A program made the translations under genes and the position numbers. A stretch of 64,000 nucleotides of DNA, taken from contig JAPPGB010000054.1 of assembly GCA_028821475.1 (NCBI GenBank), positions 34,536-98,535 of the forward strand, given 5' to 3'. The DNA comes from Spirochaetaceae bacterium (GTDB taxonomy: Bacteria > Spirochaetota > Spirochaetia > SZUA-6 > Bin103). The first letter of the stretch is position 1; every line of letters starts with the position of its first letter. The notes below the pieces were generated by a model. It did no database searches. It was not told the DNA's origin and saw only the letters and a program-made list of their open reading frames with translations. Shown piece after piece: positions 51,351-59,382 of this stretch.

Positions 51351-52250
51351 CTATGCCTCCTGATTCGCGGCCCGGCTGGCGGCGCCGCCGGCGAACGCCG
51401 CCTGCACGCGCCCGTGATCGGCAACTACGGAGTTGAACAGCAACTCCAGGTCCACGGCCGCCTCGGCCAGCGGCTCCCCGCCGGCGGCGGCCACCTGGGC
51501 GCGGCCGGCGGCGGCGCCTCCGATGCCGGCGCCGGGCTCGACGTAGATGGCGGTGTCGTCGTCCGGCGGCCCCAGGGCGGCGGCATCGCGCACCGCCAGG
51601 GCGCCCGAGATCTCTTCCACCGAGTGCTGAAACACGATCCGCCCCTGCTCCAGAATCACGATCGGATCGATCAGGTGCTCCAGGTCGCGCACCTGGTGGG
51701 TGGATACGACAATCACCCGGTCGTCCGCCGCTGCGCCCGCGAGCAGGCGGCGGAACTGGCCCTTGGCGGGGATGTCGAGACCGTTGGTGGGCTCGTCCAG
51801 AACAAGCAGCCGGCAGCGCGTGGCCACGGCGAAGGCGAGCAGCACCTTCTTCTTCTGGCCGTAGGACATCGCGGTCATGCTGCGTTCCGCATCCACCTCC
51901 AGGTCGGCCAGGTAGCCCGCCATGGCGGCATGGTCGAAGCGGGGATAGAACACGCCGTACAGGCGGGACAGCGCCAGCGGCGACAGCGCCGGCGTGTGAA
52001 ACTCCTCCGGCACGAAGTACAGTTCGCGCAGGAACGACGGCGTGCGGCGCCGTACCTCTTCGCCCGCCACGCGGGCGCTGCCCTCCTTCGGGAACAGCAG
52101 CCCCGCCATCAGCCGCAGCAGCGTGGTCTTGCCGGCACCGTTGCGGCCGAGCAGCCCGTAGACGTTGCCGGGCGTGAGCGCAAGGTCGAGCCGGTGGAAC
52201 AACCGCTCCCCCCTGCGGTATCCGAACGTGATTCGTTGCAGATCTACCAT
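51351..52250 (-). CDS. ABC transporter ATP-binding protein (YtrB-like)
   Basis: 299 aa: Walker A GRNGAGKTTLLRLMAGLLFP (about residues 32-51), signature MSYGQKKKVLLAFAVATRCR, Walker B LLVLDEPTNGLDIPAKGQ, H-loop VSTHQVRDLEHLID. The signature is MSYGQ rather than LSGGQ, as in the ytr/bcr type. The C-terminal 60 residues are Gly/Ala-rich. First gene of the ATPase-permease-GntR operon. The ATG at 52250 has a GAGGAGAAAG ribosome site. Confidence 0.92.
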   Translation of the reverse strand: MVDLQRITFGYRRGERLFHRLDLALTPGNVYGLLGRNGAGKTTLLRLMAGLLFPKEGSARVAGEEVRRRTPSFLRELYFVPEEFHTPALSPLALSRLYGVFYPRFDHAAMAGYLADLEVDAERSMTAMSYGQKKKVLLAFAVATRCRLLVLDEPTNGLDIPAKGQFRRLLAGAAADDRVIVVSTHQVRDLEHLIDPIVILEQGRIVFQHSVEEISGALAVRDAAALGPPDDDTAIYVEPGAGIGGAAAGRAQVAAAGGEPLAEAAVDLELLFNSVVADHGRVQAAFAGGAASRAANQEA

Positions 52251-52292
52251 CTTTCTCCTCCTCGTCGTTGTTGGCCGTGTCCTCTGTCGTAG

Positions 52293-52312
52293 TGTACTAC
52301 TGCAATAGTACA
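52293..52312. promoter_or_regulatory. Putative YtrA-type operator
   Basis: TGTACT (52293-52298) and AGTACA (52307-52312) form a perfect inverted repeat around eight bases, 42 bp upstream of the ATPase gene. GntR/YtrA regulators bind operators of the GTACTA...TAGTAC type, so this fits autoregulation by the gene at 50205-50600. Confidence 0.6.
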
Positions 52313-52490
52313 GTGGCAAGTGGGAAATGAGTGTGGCTGCCGATGCCGGCACCCGGCGCCAACGCGGCGCCTACGCGGCGCCGGACAGGGCTGGCCGGGG
52401 ACGCCGGAATCGGCGATAATGGCTGCGAGGGCCCGGCTGCGCCACACCTGCACGGCGCCCTCGCAGGCGAGGGACAAGGAGCAGGCAGGC

Positions 52491-53681
52491 ATGGCAGTTG
52501 CGAATCCCGTCCGGTCGACGACCGATCCTGCGCCTCGTCCCGCGCCAACCGCCACGGACCGCGGTGCTGCCGTCGCGCCATTCGATGACGCCGGGATCGC
52601 CGCCCGGCTCATCAGCTATTCCGCGCTCGACCGCTACTTCCGGCAGCCCGCCGCGGGCGGCGAGGCGGTACGGTACGTGGCCGCCGACGCCACGGTGGTG
52701 GAGATCGCGCCGCTGTTCGACGAGCTGCAGTTCGGCAGCGAACCGATGTCCGACGCGGTCGCCGTGCATGGCGGGGTGCGGCTCTGCATCCGCTGCAGCG
52801 ACGGCGCCGACACCAGGGGTTTTCCGTTCTCGGTGCAGCAGCTTGGCTTCGATGCGCAGCGCGGCGTGTTCCTGGACCCGTCCGCGGTCTACTACGACCT
52901 GCGCAAGCCGGCGCTGGTCGGCCGCGCAACCGACCTGGAGTGGTGGCAGGTTGTCGCCGAGGCCGCCCAGCTCGTCTCCCGCTACCACTACACCTTCGAG
53001 CCGGATGCGGATTGGATCGATGCGCCGGTGCCGCCGGCGCCCGCCCCCTACCAGCGCCACCTGCTGGTGCGCATCCTCACCAGCCGCGCGCCGGCCAACG
53101 GGCTGCGCCTGCTGCACGACGCCGGCATCGTGGCAAGCTGGTGGCCGGAACTGGCGGCGATGGCGCGGGTGGACCACGCCAAGGACCATCACCCGGAGGG
53201 GGGCGTGTGGGAGCACACCCTGGCCACCTTCGCGCACCGCAAGTCACCCGACCTGGTGCTGTCGCTCGGGCTGCTGCTGCACGACATCGGCAAGCCGCGG
53301 GCCACGCCGCGGGACGGCAAGCGGTTCTACGCCCATGCCGACATCGGCGCCCGCGTGGCGCGGCGCTTCCTCGGCCGTCTCGGCTTCGCGCCGAAGCTGA
53401 TCGACGCGGTGGCGTTCCTGTCGCGCAACCACATGATGCCGGCCGCCCTCGGACGCGTGCGCCCCGAGCACGCCGAGGAACTGATGAGCTCGCACCTGTT
53501 CCCGCACCTGCTGGAGCTGTACCGCGCCGACATGATGTCCAGCTTCGCCAGCCCCGAGCCCTACTACCACGCCTGCCGCCTCTACCAGCGCCACCTGCGC
53601 GGCCGCCCCCTGCCGCAGCGCACCGCCACCCCCGGCCGCCGCCGCGGCCCCCGCCCCCGCGCCCGCCGCTTCAAGGGCTGA
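52491..53681 (+). CDS. HD-domain protein related to the HD half of tRNA nucleotidyltransferases
   Basis: 396 aa. Residues about 25-170 resemble the polymerase head-like fold without its catalytic Asp pair (LIRC-type sequences such as GGVRLCIRCSDGAD). The HD domain follows, with HHPEGGVWEHTLATFAHR, LLLHDIGKPRATPRDGKRFY, AHADIGARVARRFL and LSRNHMM, the HD dyad being in LLHDIGKP (about residue 264). A basic, Pro-rich tail ends the protein. It could be a phosphohydrolase. The substrate is unknown. The start is the ATG at 52491. Confidence 0.78.
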   Translation: MAVANPVRSTTDPAPRPAPTATDRGAAVAPFDDAGIAARLISYSALDRYFRQPAAGGEAVRYVAADATVVEIAPLFDELQFGSEPMSDAVAVHGGVRLCIRCSDGADTRGFPFSVQQLGFDAQRGVFLDPSAVYYDLRKPALVGRATDLEWWQVVAEAAQLVSRYHYTFEPDADWIDAPVPPAPAPYQRHLLVRILTSRAPANGLRLLHDAGIVASWWPELAAMARVDHAKDHHPEGGVWEHTLATFAHRKSPDLVLSLGLLLHDIGKPRATPRDGKRFYAHADIGARVARRFLGRLGFAPKLIDAVAFLSRNHMMPAALGRVRPEHAEELMSSHLFPHLLELYRADMMSSFASPEPYYHACRLYQRHLRGRPLPQRTATPGRRRGPRPRARRFKG

Positions 53682-53768
53682 ACCTTGACGGTTGGCCGTC
53701 GCGCGCGGCCGCCCGGATCAGCGAGCCAAGCAGCGATTGATAGCGGTTGATACTATTCCATCAAGAAC

Positions 53769-53889
53769 TATCAGTTTTTCGGGAATTGATACGTGCAGGC
53801 GTGAGGGTGTTCGTCATCATCAATATTTTGAATATTGATATGTTCCGCCAAGGTATTGTCAAATATTATCAGTTTTCTCTAAATTGATA
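53769..53889. promoter_or_regulatory. Three operator-like palindromes upstream of the Fic gene
   Basis: This AT-rich stretch contains two 23-bp copies of a palindrome TATCAGTTTT...AATTGATA (53769-53791 and 53867-53889). Between them lies a perfect 9-bp inverted repeat ATCAATATT-TTG-AATATTGAT (53819-53839). TTGATA boxes also occur at about 53737 and 53747. The last copy ends 4 bp before the Fic ATG. A winged-helix Fic protein could bind them to control its own expression. Confidence 0.75.
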
Positions 53890-53892
53890 GCT

Positions 53893-55254
53893 ATGAAGCT
53901 GCCTCGTACGCCGAAGCCGCTGGCCGAGCTGTTTGTCGACCACCGTGACCGGCTCGACAAGGTGTTCAGCCAGCGGTTGGGTCCCACGGTTGATGGCCGT
54001 TACCTGCACTGGGACAAACTGCGGCACCTCGCCGTCCCCGCCGGCATGCAGAGCCCCGAAGAGTGGTGGCTGGCGCTCAAGCTTGCCCGCACGGGGCTGT
54101 ATCGCGAGCTTCCCCTGCGGGATACCGGCGGGCGCCCGTTCGTCTACCTGTTGTCCGACGGCGTTCACGAGGCGCTGCATCGTATCGACAGCCAAAGCCA
54201 TGGCTGGATCGGCGCGGCGGCGCACGGCGTGGCCAACACCGACACGCGCAATCAGTTCATCGTCAACTCCCTGATCGAGGAGGCGATCGCCTCCAGCCAA
54301 CTGGAAGGCGCGTCGACCACGCGTGCGGTGGCGGCGGAAATGATCCGCGCCGGACGGCGGCCGCGGGATCGAAGCGAACAGATGATTCTCAACAACTACC
54401 TGGCGATGGATGCGATCCGCCGACTGCGGGACAAATCCCTGACGGACGACGCAGTGATGGATCTCCATACCATGATCACCACCGACACGCTCGACGACCC
54501 CGACGATGCCGGGCGCGTGCAGCGCCCCGCCGACCAGCGAGTACTGGTATGGGACACCCGCGATCAGACTGTGCTTCATTCCCCGCCACCCGCCGAGGAT
54601 CTGGCCGGCCGGATGCGGGAGATGGTCAGGTTCGCCAACCGTGGCCCGGTCGACGGTTCGTTCCTGCACCCCGTCCTCCACGCCATCGTCCTGCACTTCT
54701 GGCTTGCTCATGATCACCCGTTCGCCGACGGCAACGGACGCACCGCGCGCGCGCTGTTCTACTGGGCGATGCTGCATCACAAGTACTGGATGTTCGAATT
54801 TGCCTCGATCAGCAACGTGCTCACCAAAGCCCCGGGCCAATACGCGAGATCGTTCCTGCACACTGAGACCGACGACAACGATCTCACCTACTTCATCGAG
54901 CACCAGCTCGGTGTAATCCTGCGCGCGATTGCCGACGTGGAGTCGTACATCACCAGGAAGACCGAGCAGGTGCGACAGGTCGAAGAGACTCTGAAGAGGT
55001 CGACCAACCTCAACCATCGCCAACTGGCGCTGCTTGCTCATGCGATCCGGCACCCCAACGCCGAATACACGATTCGGTCGCACATGACCAGTCACACCGT
55101 GGCCTACGCTACCGCTCGCGCAGACCTGTTCCGGCTCGCCGACCTCGGTTTGCTCGAACGCCGCCGCGTCGGGCGGCGCAGCTACTTGTTCTGGCCACCC
55201 CCGGACCTGGCCGACCGAATACGTTCCGCTCCGTCCGAGAAGACGGCGTCTTGA
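53893..55254 (+). CDS. Fic-domain protein (AMP- or phosphate-transferase type) with winged-helix tail
   Basis: 453 aa. The Fic motif is HPFADGNGRTAR at about residues 275-286 (H-P-F-x-x-G-N-G-R-x-x-R). The autoinhibitory motif (S/T)-x-x-x-E-G is SSQLEG at about 134-139, N-terminal to the Fic motif (class II). The C-terminal 100 residues contain a winged-helix-like segment (NLNHRQLALLAHAIRHP, YTIRSHMTSHTVAYATARAD), then an ending RRSYLFWPPPDLADR. The ATG at 53893 was chosen because the earlier in-frame TTG is inside the operator. Its target protein is unknown. It overlaps the AAA ATPase gene by 4 bp, so the two are likely one unit. Confidence 0.92.
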   Translation: MKLPRTPKPLAELFVDHRDRLDKVFSQRLGPTVDGRYLHWDKLRHLAVPAGMQSPEEWWLALKLARTGLYRELPLRDTGGRPFVYLLSDGVHEALHRIDSQSHGWIGAAAHGVANTDTRNQFIVNSLIEEAIASSQLEGASTTRAVAAEMIRAGRRPRDRSEQMILNNYLAMDAIRRLRDKSLTDDAVMDLHTMITTDTLDDPDDAGRVQRPADQRVLVWDTRDQTVLHSPPPAEDLAGRMREMVRFANRGPVDGSFLHPVLHAIVLHFWLAHDHPFADGNGRTARALFYWAMLHHKYWMFEFASISNVLTKAPGQYARSFLHTETDDNDLTYFIEHQLGVILRAIADVESYITRKTEQVRQVEETLKRSTNLNHRQLALLAHAIRHPNAEYTIRSHMTSHTVAYATARADLFRLADLGLLERRRVGRRSYLFWPPPDLADRIRSAPSEKTAS

Positions 55255-56213
55255 TTCGGTCGGTCCGCATCCGCGGTTTCAAGTGCTTTCGCGACGCAGA
55301 ATTCCGTTTCCCCGGACACGCCGTGCTGACCGGCTCGAACGACGCCGGCAAGACCACGCTGCTGCAGGCGATCGCGTCCTGGGCGCTCGCCTTGCGGCGC
55401 TGGCGCGAGCTTGGCGACTTCGGGCGCCGCAACGGCTACCGGCGGGCGCCGATCGCCCGGCAGGCGCTCGTCACGGTGCCGCTGCGCAGCTTCGACCTGC
55501 TGTGGCACGACCGCGGTTACCGTGGAGCGATCGAGGTCGAGCTGTGCCACGATAGCGGCTGGTCGGTGGCCATGGAGTTCATCCCCGACACGACGGAGCA
55601 GATCTACGTCCGCCCCCGGCGTGACGCACCCGCCGACACGTTGCGAGAAGTCGATCTGGACGCGGTCTTCATTCCACCGATGACCGGAGTTGGACTGGCG
55701 GAACCGTTGCTGATGCCGCCAAAGGTCGAGCAATCTCTCGGCCTTGGCCGGCCGGGAGAAGTGCTACGCAACCTGCTCGCCGACACTTGCTTAAACGAGC
55801 CCGCATGGGGCGCCCTGCAGGCGACCATCGGTACGCTGTTCGGCTATCGGCTGCTGCGCCCGGAAACCGACATCGCGGACATTGTCGCGGACTACGTGAG
55901 AGATGGGTCGCAAGTGCGGCTGGACATCACGGGCGCGGGCGGCGGCTTCCAACAGGTGCTCCTGCTGCTGGCGTTGCTCAACACCCGCCCCGGCGCCGTG
56001 CTGTTGCTGGACAACCCGGACACCCACCTGCATCCAACCCTGCAGGTTGCCACCTACCGCGAACTGAGAAGCGCGGCGGACCGTTACGGCTCGCAGATCA
56101 TCGCCACCACCCACTCCGAAGCACTCATCAACGCCACCGAGCCACACGAACGGATTGCGATGAAGGACTTCCGGCGGCGGCCGATGGGATCAGATCCGCT
56201 TCGGGGGACGTAA
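55251..56213 (+). CDS. AAA family ATPase (ABC/OLD-like), apparently truncated at the C-terminus
   Basis: 320 aa from a TTG that overlaps the Fic stop. Walker A is GSNDAGKTTLLQAI (about residues 28-41), the ABC-type signature GAGGGFQQVLLLLALL (about 225-240), Walker B VLLLDNPDTHLHP, and the switch THSEAL. The fold is the SMC/OLD-like ATPase. After ERIAMKDF the sequence stops resembling anything and ends in the 3' end of cas6e (24-bp overlap on the other strand), so the usual C-terminal part is missing. It looks like a junction created when the CRISPR locus was inserted. With Fic it may be a defence pair. Confidence 0.82.
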   Translation: MIRSVRIRGFKCFRDAEFRFPGHAVLTGSNDAGKTTLLQAIASWALALRRWRELGDFGRRNGYRRAPIARQALVTVPLRSFDLLWHDRGYRGAIEVELCHDSGWSVAMEFIPDTTEQIYVRPRRDAPADTLREVDLDAVFIPPMTGVGLAEPLLMPPKVEQSLGLGRPGEVLRNLLADTCLNEPAWGALQATIGTLFGYRLLRPETDIADIVADYVRDGSQVRLDITGAGGGFQQVLLLLALLNTRPGAVLLLDNPDTHLHPTLQVATYRELRSAADRYGSQIIATTHSEALINATEPHERIAMKDFRRRPMGSDPLRGT

Positions 56214-56957
56214 CAGGAGCATGCCGTAACCGTAAGCTCGATGCCGGCCCACGCCTCCTCTCAGCCGCCTCGAAAGAACCTCCGGCCTGTCCACTGAGAA
56301 AACGCCCTGCAAGGTCGCGTCAGGGCCCTCCGGACCCGGGCCATCGCCGCGTACCGTACGGCTGCGGATGAATGAAGAAAGGCGGCACTCTTCCAGGGTT
56401 GCGGCGCCTTCCAGCCGCTCCGCCAGCCATGCGGTGTAGACTGCCTCGCGGCGCATGCCATTCTGATTGGCGTGCGCCCTGTGCGCGCGCCAGCCGTCAG
56501 GGAAACGCTGCAGTATGGCCAGCCGGAATGCGTCAACTTCTCGTCCTTGCGCTATGACGCGGCCGTTCTGGGTGTCGTGTAGATCGTGCCTCAACCGACG
56601 TACTGGGCGTACGCGGAGATCGAACCCGAGCCGGCGCCCGGAGTCGAAGAGAGTTGGCATCGGCTTCGAACGCAACCCGATTGGATTGAGCGGTGCAAGG
56701 CAGTCAGGGGGAGCCACCGCTGCGGCCACTTTCAGCAGTTCTCCTCGGTCGACATCAGCGTACGCATAAAGCGATGCGGCCCGCCGCCGCTCGGACCAGA
56801 ACAAGCGGAACGGTTGGAGCGCGCGTTTACCGAACATTGCCGCCAGTAAGATGTGCAGCGCAAAGTCCGGATCGAACGATCCGCGTCGGAGCAGGCCACG
56901 CTCGCCAGCCCAGCGATTGAATTCGCGCATGTCTATTGGAGCGTGGATCAGATACAC
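56190..56957 (-). CDS. cas6e: Type I-E CRISPR RNA endonuclease Cas6e (CasE)
   Basis: 255 aa from a GTG at 56957 (MYLIHAPIDMREFNRWAGER). It contains the glycine-rich RAMP ending GRHRAYGYGMLLLRPP, as in CasE, and the typical ALQPFRLFW and LYAYADVDRG segments. Cas6e cuts the pre-crRNA at the base of each repeat hairpin and stays bound in Cascade. It is the last gene of the operon: cas1 and cas2, which usually follow, are absent. Its 3' end overlaps the convergent ATPase gene. Confidence 0.9.
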   Translation of the reverse strand: MYLIHAPIDMREFNRWAGERGLLRRGSFDPDFALHILLAAMFGKRALQPFRLFWSERRRAASLYAYADVDRGELLKVAAAVAPPDCLAPLNPIGLRSKPMPTLFDSGRRLGFDLRVRPVRRLRHDLHDTQNGRVIAQGREVDAFRLAILQRFPDGWRAHRAHANQNGMRREAVYTAWLAERLEGAATLEECRLSSFIRSRTVRGDGPGPEGPDATLQGVFSVDRPEVLSRRLRGGVGRHRAYGYGMLLLRPPKRI

Positions 56958-56961
56958 CGGA

Positions 56962-57675
56962 TCAACCGTCCGTTGGCGCTGTGACGACGCGGCCTTCACA
57001 CACCGCGCGAGCACCGCCGTGCAGGCCGGTCAACCAGTTGCGCTCGTCGGTCTGGTAGAATGTCCGATCGGCATCGAACGTTCCCTCCGTCGCCGGCCAG
57101 AGTGCGCGGAGCGTCCCGGACGTATTGGCAGCGACTGCGGCTAGTGCGGCGCGCGCGTTCGCCGCATCAACGCAACCTTGAAAGATTGGGGTGGCGGGCA
57201 AACACGACTTACGACCGAGGAACAATGGCCGAGCCGGGCGCACGAACGCGGCCTCCAAATCGGCGAGCGTGGGTTGCTCTTCCACTCGATCAAGTCGGAG
57301 CACCACGGACATGCGCAGGTCTGCGTGATAGTCGCGCCACCGCTGGTGCGCCCCGATATAGGTGCCAGGTCCACCGTCTCGTTGTGCCGGTACCCCACCC
57401 GTGGTCCAAACACGGTCGTCCTTTGCCAGTTGGGCCGTTTGGTAGTCCGTTGTGCGTCCGAGTACCGGTTCCGTCTCACGAATCGCGGCGTACACGATGC
57501 GGCTCTGCAAGTGCTGATGCTGTTCCCGCAACCTGCGGTGCCATCCGAGCGCGTTCGCGATCAGTCCCGTCAGCATGGATTGGCTTGGAAAGTCGCGAGT
57601 GATGCCGTGTGCGTCGATCGCCTCGCCTCCGAACGAGGCGAGTGGCGCACGCAGCCGCAGGTGTATCCAGCGCAC
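56962..57675 (-). CDS. cas5e: Type I-E Cascade subunit Cas5e (CasD)
   Basis: 237 aa RAMP protein. MRWIHLRLRAPLASFGGEAI at the N-terminus, the DFPSQSMLTGLIANALGW region, and RTTDYQTAQL are standard CasD features; the last third has RKSCLPATPIFQG and RTFYQTDERNW. It binds the 5' handle of the crRNA and caps the Cas7 backbone. The start at 57675 overlaps the cas7 stop by one base, and the stop is 4 bp before the cas6e start. Confidence 0.94.
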   Translation of the reverse strand: MRWIHLRLRAPLASFGGEAIDAHGITRDFPSQSMLTGLIANALGWHRRLREQHQHLQSRIVYAAIRETEPVLGRTTDYQTAQLAKDDRVWTTGGVPAQRDGGPGTYIGAHQRWRDYHADLRMSVVLRLDRVEEQPTLADLEAAFVRPARPLFLGRKSCLPATPIFQGCVDAANARAALAAVAANTSGTLRALWPATEGTFDADRTFYQTDERNWLTGLHGGARAVCEGRVVTAPTDG

Positions 57676-58802
57676 TACGCGGTCCCGGTACTAATTGCAG
57701 TACCGGCCCACTGAGATAGTTCCGGGAGCGCAAGGAGTTCTGCTCCCGGCATGGAGGATCCGCTCAAACTCATCACGCGCCGAGACTCACCGGTCGCATA
57801 CGCAGCATCGAGTTGGGCCAAGTGTGCGCACGCCCGTTGTTGCGCCGCCTCGACGGATGGCGGGCACGGATCGCGGAACGCCTCGGCGAGACTTCGAGGC
57901 TGACAGTTACCGGCTTCGATCAAAACCCAACTTGCATAGGCATACGGTGCGGTCGAGCCTAGCTTCGCCCCCGGAGAGACGGTAGCGATGAGGTGTACCA
58001 AGTGTTCGGCAACCGTACCTGCCATCCGGTCGTCGCCGCCAACGTTGTCGAGCAGCATCTTCCGGTCGAGCACAACGTAGCCGTAGAAGAGGCCGGACGT
58101 CAGCTCGGTTTCGCCGATGTGGTCAGCGCCCGGTTCGTCCTCTCCCCGCTGCAGGTCATCAACAACCGTGAAGTAGTCGCTTTCGCTCTCTTCACCATGG
58201 ACGGTGAATGCATGGGCCACGTGCACCGGCGCGTCGAGGTTGGCTTCGACATCGGACGTCACCATGCGACCGAACAGCGCGGCGGCTATGCCACCGGGAA
58301 GCCTGCAATTCTCGCGCAACGCCTTCATGTTCGCTCGTGCAGCCTTTTCCCACTCCTTGGCGGCCTTCTCGGTCGCTTTGGCATCGCTACCGGAAGCGTC
58401 GGCGATTTCTCTGGCCTTGTTCGCCAGGAATCGGATCTCCGGCTCACCAAGCAAGAGCGGCTGCCGGCTGGTTTCCCCTTTCTCCCCGTACACCGCCCTT
58501 TGAAACGCGGCTTCAATCGCTTCGACGGCTTTCGTATCGTAACCCGCCTCAGCGAGGGGACCGATAACTCGTCGCGTGACCGTTTCACGCGACCGCACCC
58601 CGGCGGTAGCACCGTCGATTGCGTGGAGCGAGTGCGGCCCCCCTGCTATTCGCCAATGGCGCTTGAGACACTGCGACGAGATGCGCGTTCGGATCGCTCC
58701 CCCGTAGGTCATGCGCTTGGCGAGCCCGGAGTCGTCGCGATTCAACAACGCGGCTGAGTAGCCATGCAGGCTGTGGATCTGCAGAAAGTTGACGTCTGGC
58801 AT
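57675..58802 (-). CDS. cas7e: Type I-E Cascade backbone Cas7e (CasC)
   Basis: 375 aa. FLQIHSLHGYSAALLNRDDS and AKRMTYGGAIRTRISSQCLK at the N-terminus are diagnostic for CasC, as are ALFGRMVTSDVEANLDAPVH with the thumb-like region and SDYFTVVDDL. Six copies form the crRNA-bound filament of Cascade. An ideal GGAG site precedes the ATG at 58802. It is followed by cas5e with a one-base overlap. Confidence 0.96.
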   Translation of the reverse strand: MPDVNFLQIHSLHGYSAALLNRDDSGLAKRMTYGGAIRTRISSQCLKRHWRIAGGPHSLHAIDGATAGVRSRETVTRRVIGPLAEAGYDTKAVEAIEAAFQRAVYGEKGETSRQPLLLGEPEIRFLANKAREIADASGSDAKATEKAAKEWEKAARANMKALRENCRLPGGIAAALFGRMVTSDVEANLDAPVHVAHAFTVHGEESESDYFTVVDDLQRGEDEPGADHIGETELTSGLFYGYVVLDRKMLLDNVGGDDRMAGTVAEHLVHLIATVSPGAKLGSTAPYAYASWVLIEAGNCQPRSLAEAFRDPCPPSVEAAQQRACAHLAQLDAAYATGESRRVMSLSGSSMPGAELLALPELSQWAGTAISTGTA

Positions 58803-58806
58803 CAGA

Positions 58807-59382
58807 TCAGTTCTCCTGAGTATTCAGTTGGCGCCCGGCTAGAGCCTGGGCGCGGTAGTATTCCTTAGCGATTCTGCGGCCAGCAAAGTCGTCGCCGGAC
58901 AGAACGAAGTTCGCGAGTGTCTTCAGGTCGAAGCGGCGCTGCTCCGCCGCAGCAAGCCGCCGGCACAGACGCACGCTGAGCGTGCGGCGCATCTTCTGGG
59001 GAGCTGTCAACAGACGGGCGAGACGTACCTCGGACACTCCCGCGTCGTGCGCCGCGGCTCCCATGGGAGTGTGCGGATCGTGTACCGACAGGTTGTGATC
59101 GCCTTCGATGCGCCTGCCTTTCGGCGTGAGGATCGCGATTGCCTGGATCAGCATGGCCCAGCCTTCCTCTCGATTCCCCTCCATTTCGAAAGTCGAACCG
59201 TATGTAGCGAGCAACTTCCAGAATGCCGCCGCCCCCGCGCCGTTCCGCGGCCCGCGGCGTAGGGCTGCGGCAGATCCCGGATCAAGTACTGCAATCTCCC
59301 GCGCAAGTCGCGCCACGATCTGACCTAGAGTTAGACTTCCGTCCACATCGGCAGTCGGCCCGTGGTCTCCGTCATGCGTCAT
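58807..59382 (-). CDS. cse2: Type I-E Cascade small subunit Cse2 (CasB, Cas11)
   Basis: 191 aa, helical. Typical patterns are DPGSAAALRRGPRNGAGAAA, FWKLLATYG, and the C-terminal DLKTLANFVLSGDD. It lines the belly of Cascade and holds the non-target strand. The ATG at 59382 has GAGGCAG in front and overlaps the cse1 3' end by 11 bp; an ATG at 59403 is possible but has no ribosome site. Confidence 0.93.
   Translation of the reverse strand: MTHDGDHGPTADVDGSLTLGQIVARLAREIAVLDPGSAAALRRGPRNGAGAAAFWKLLATYGSTFEMEGNREEGWAMLIQAIAILTPKGRRIEGDHNLSVHDPHTPMGAAAHDAGVSEVRLARLLTAPQKMRRTLSVRLCRRLAAAEQRRFDLKTLANFVLSGDDFAGRRIAKEYYRAQALAGRQLNTQEN

Noticed and set aside
57993..58757. A 254-codon plus-strand frame over cas7e
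   Set aside because: Antisense to a well-defined Cas7e, without start signals or motifs.
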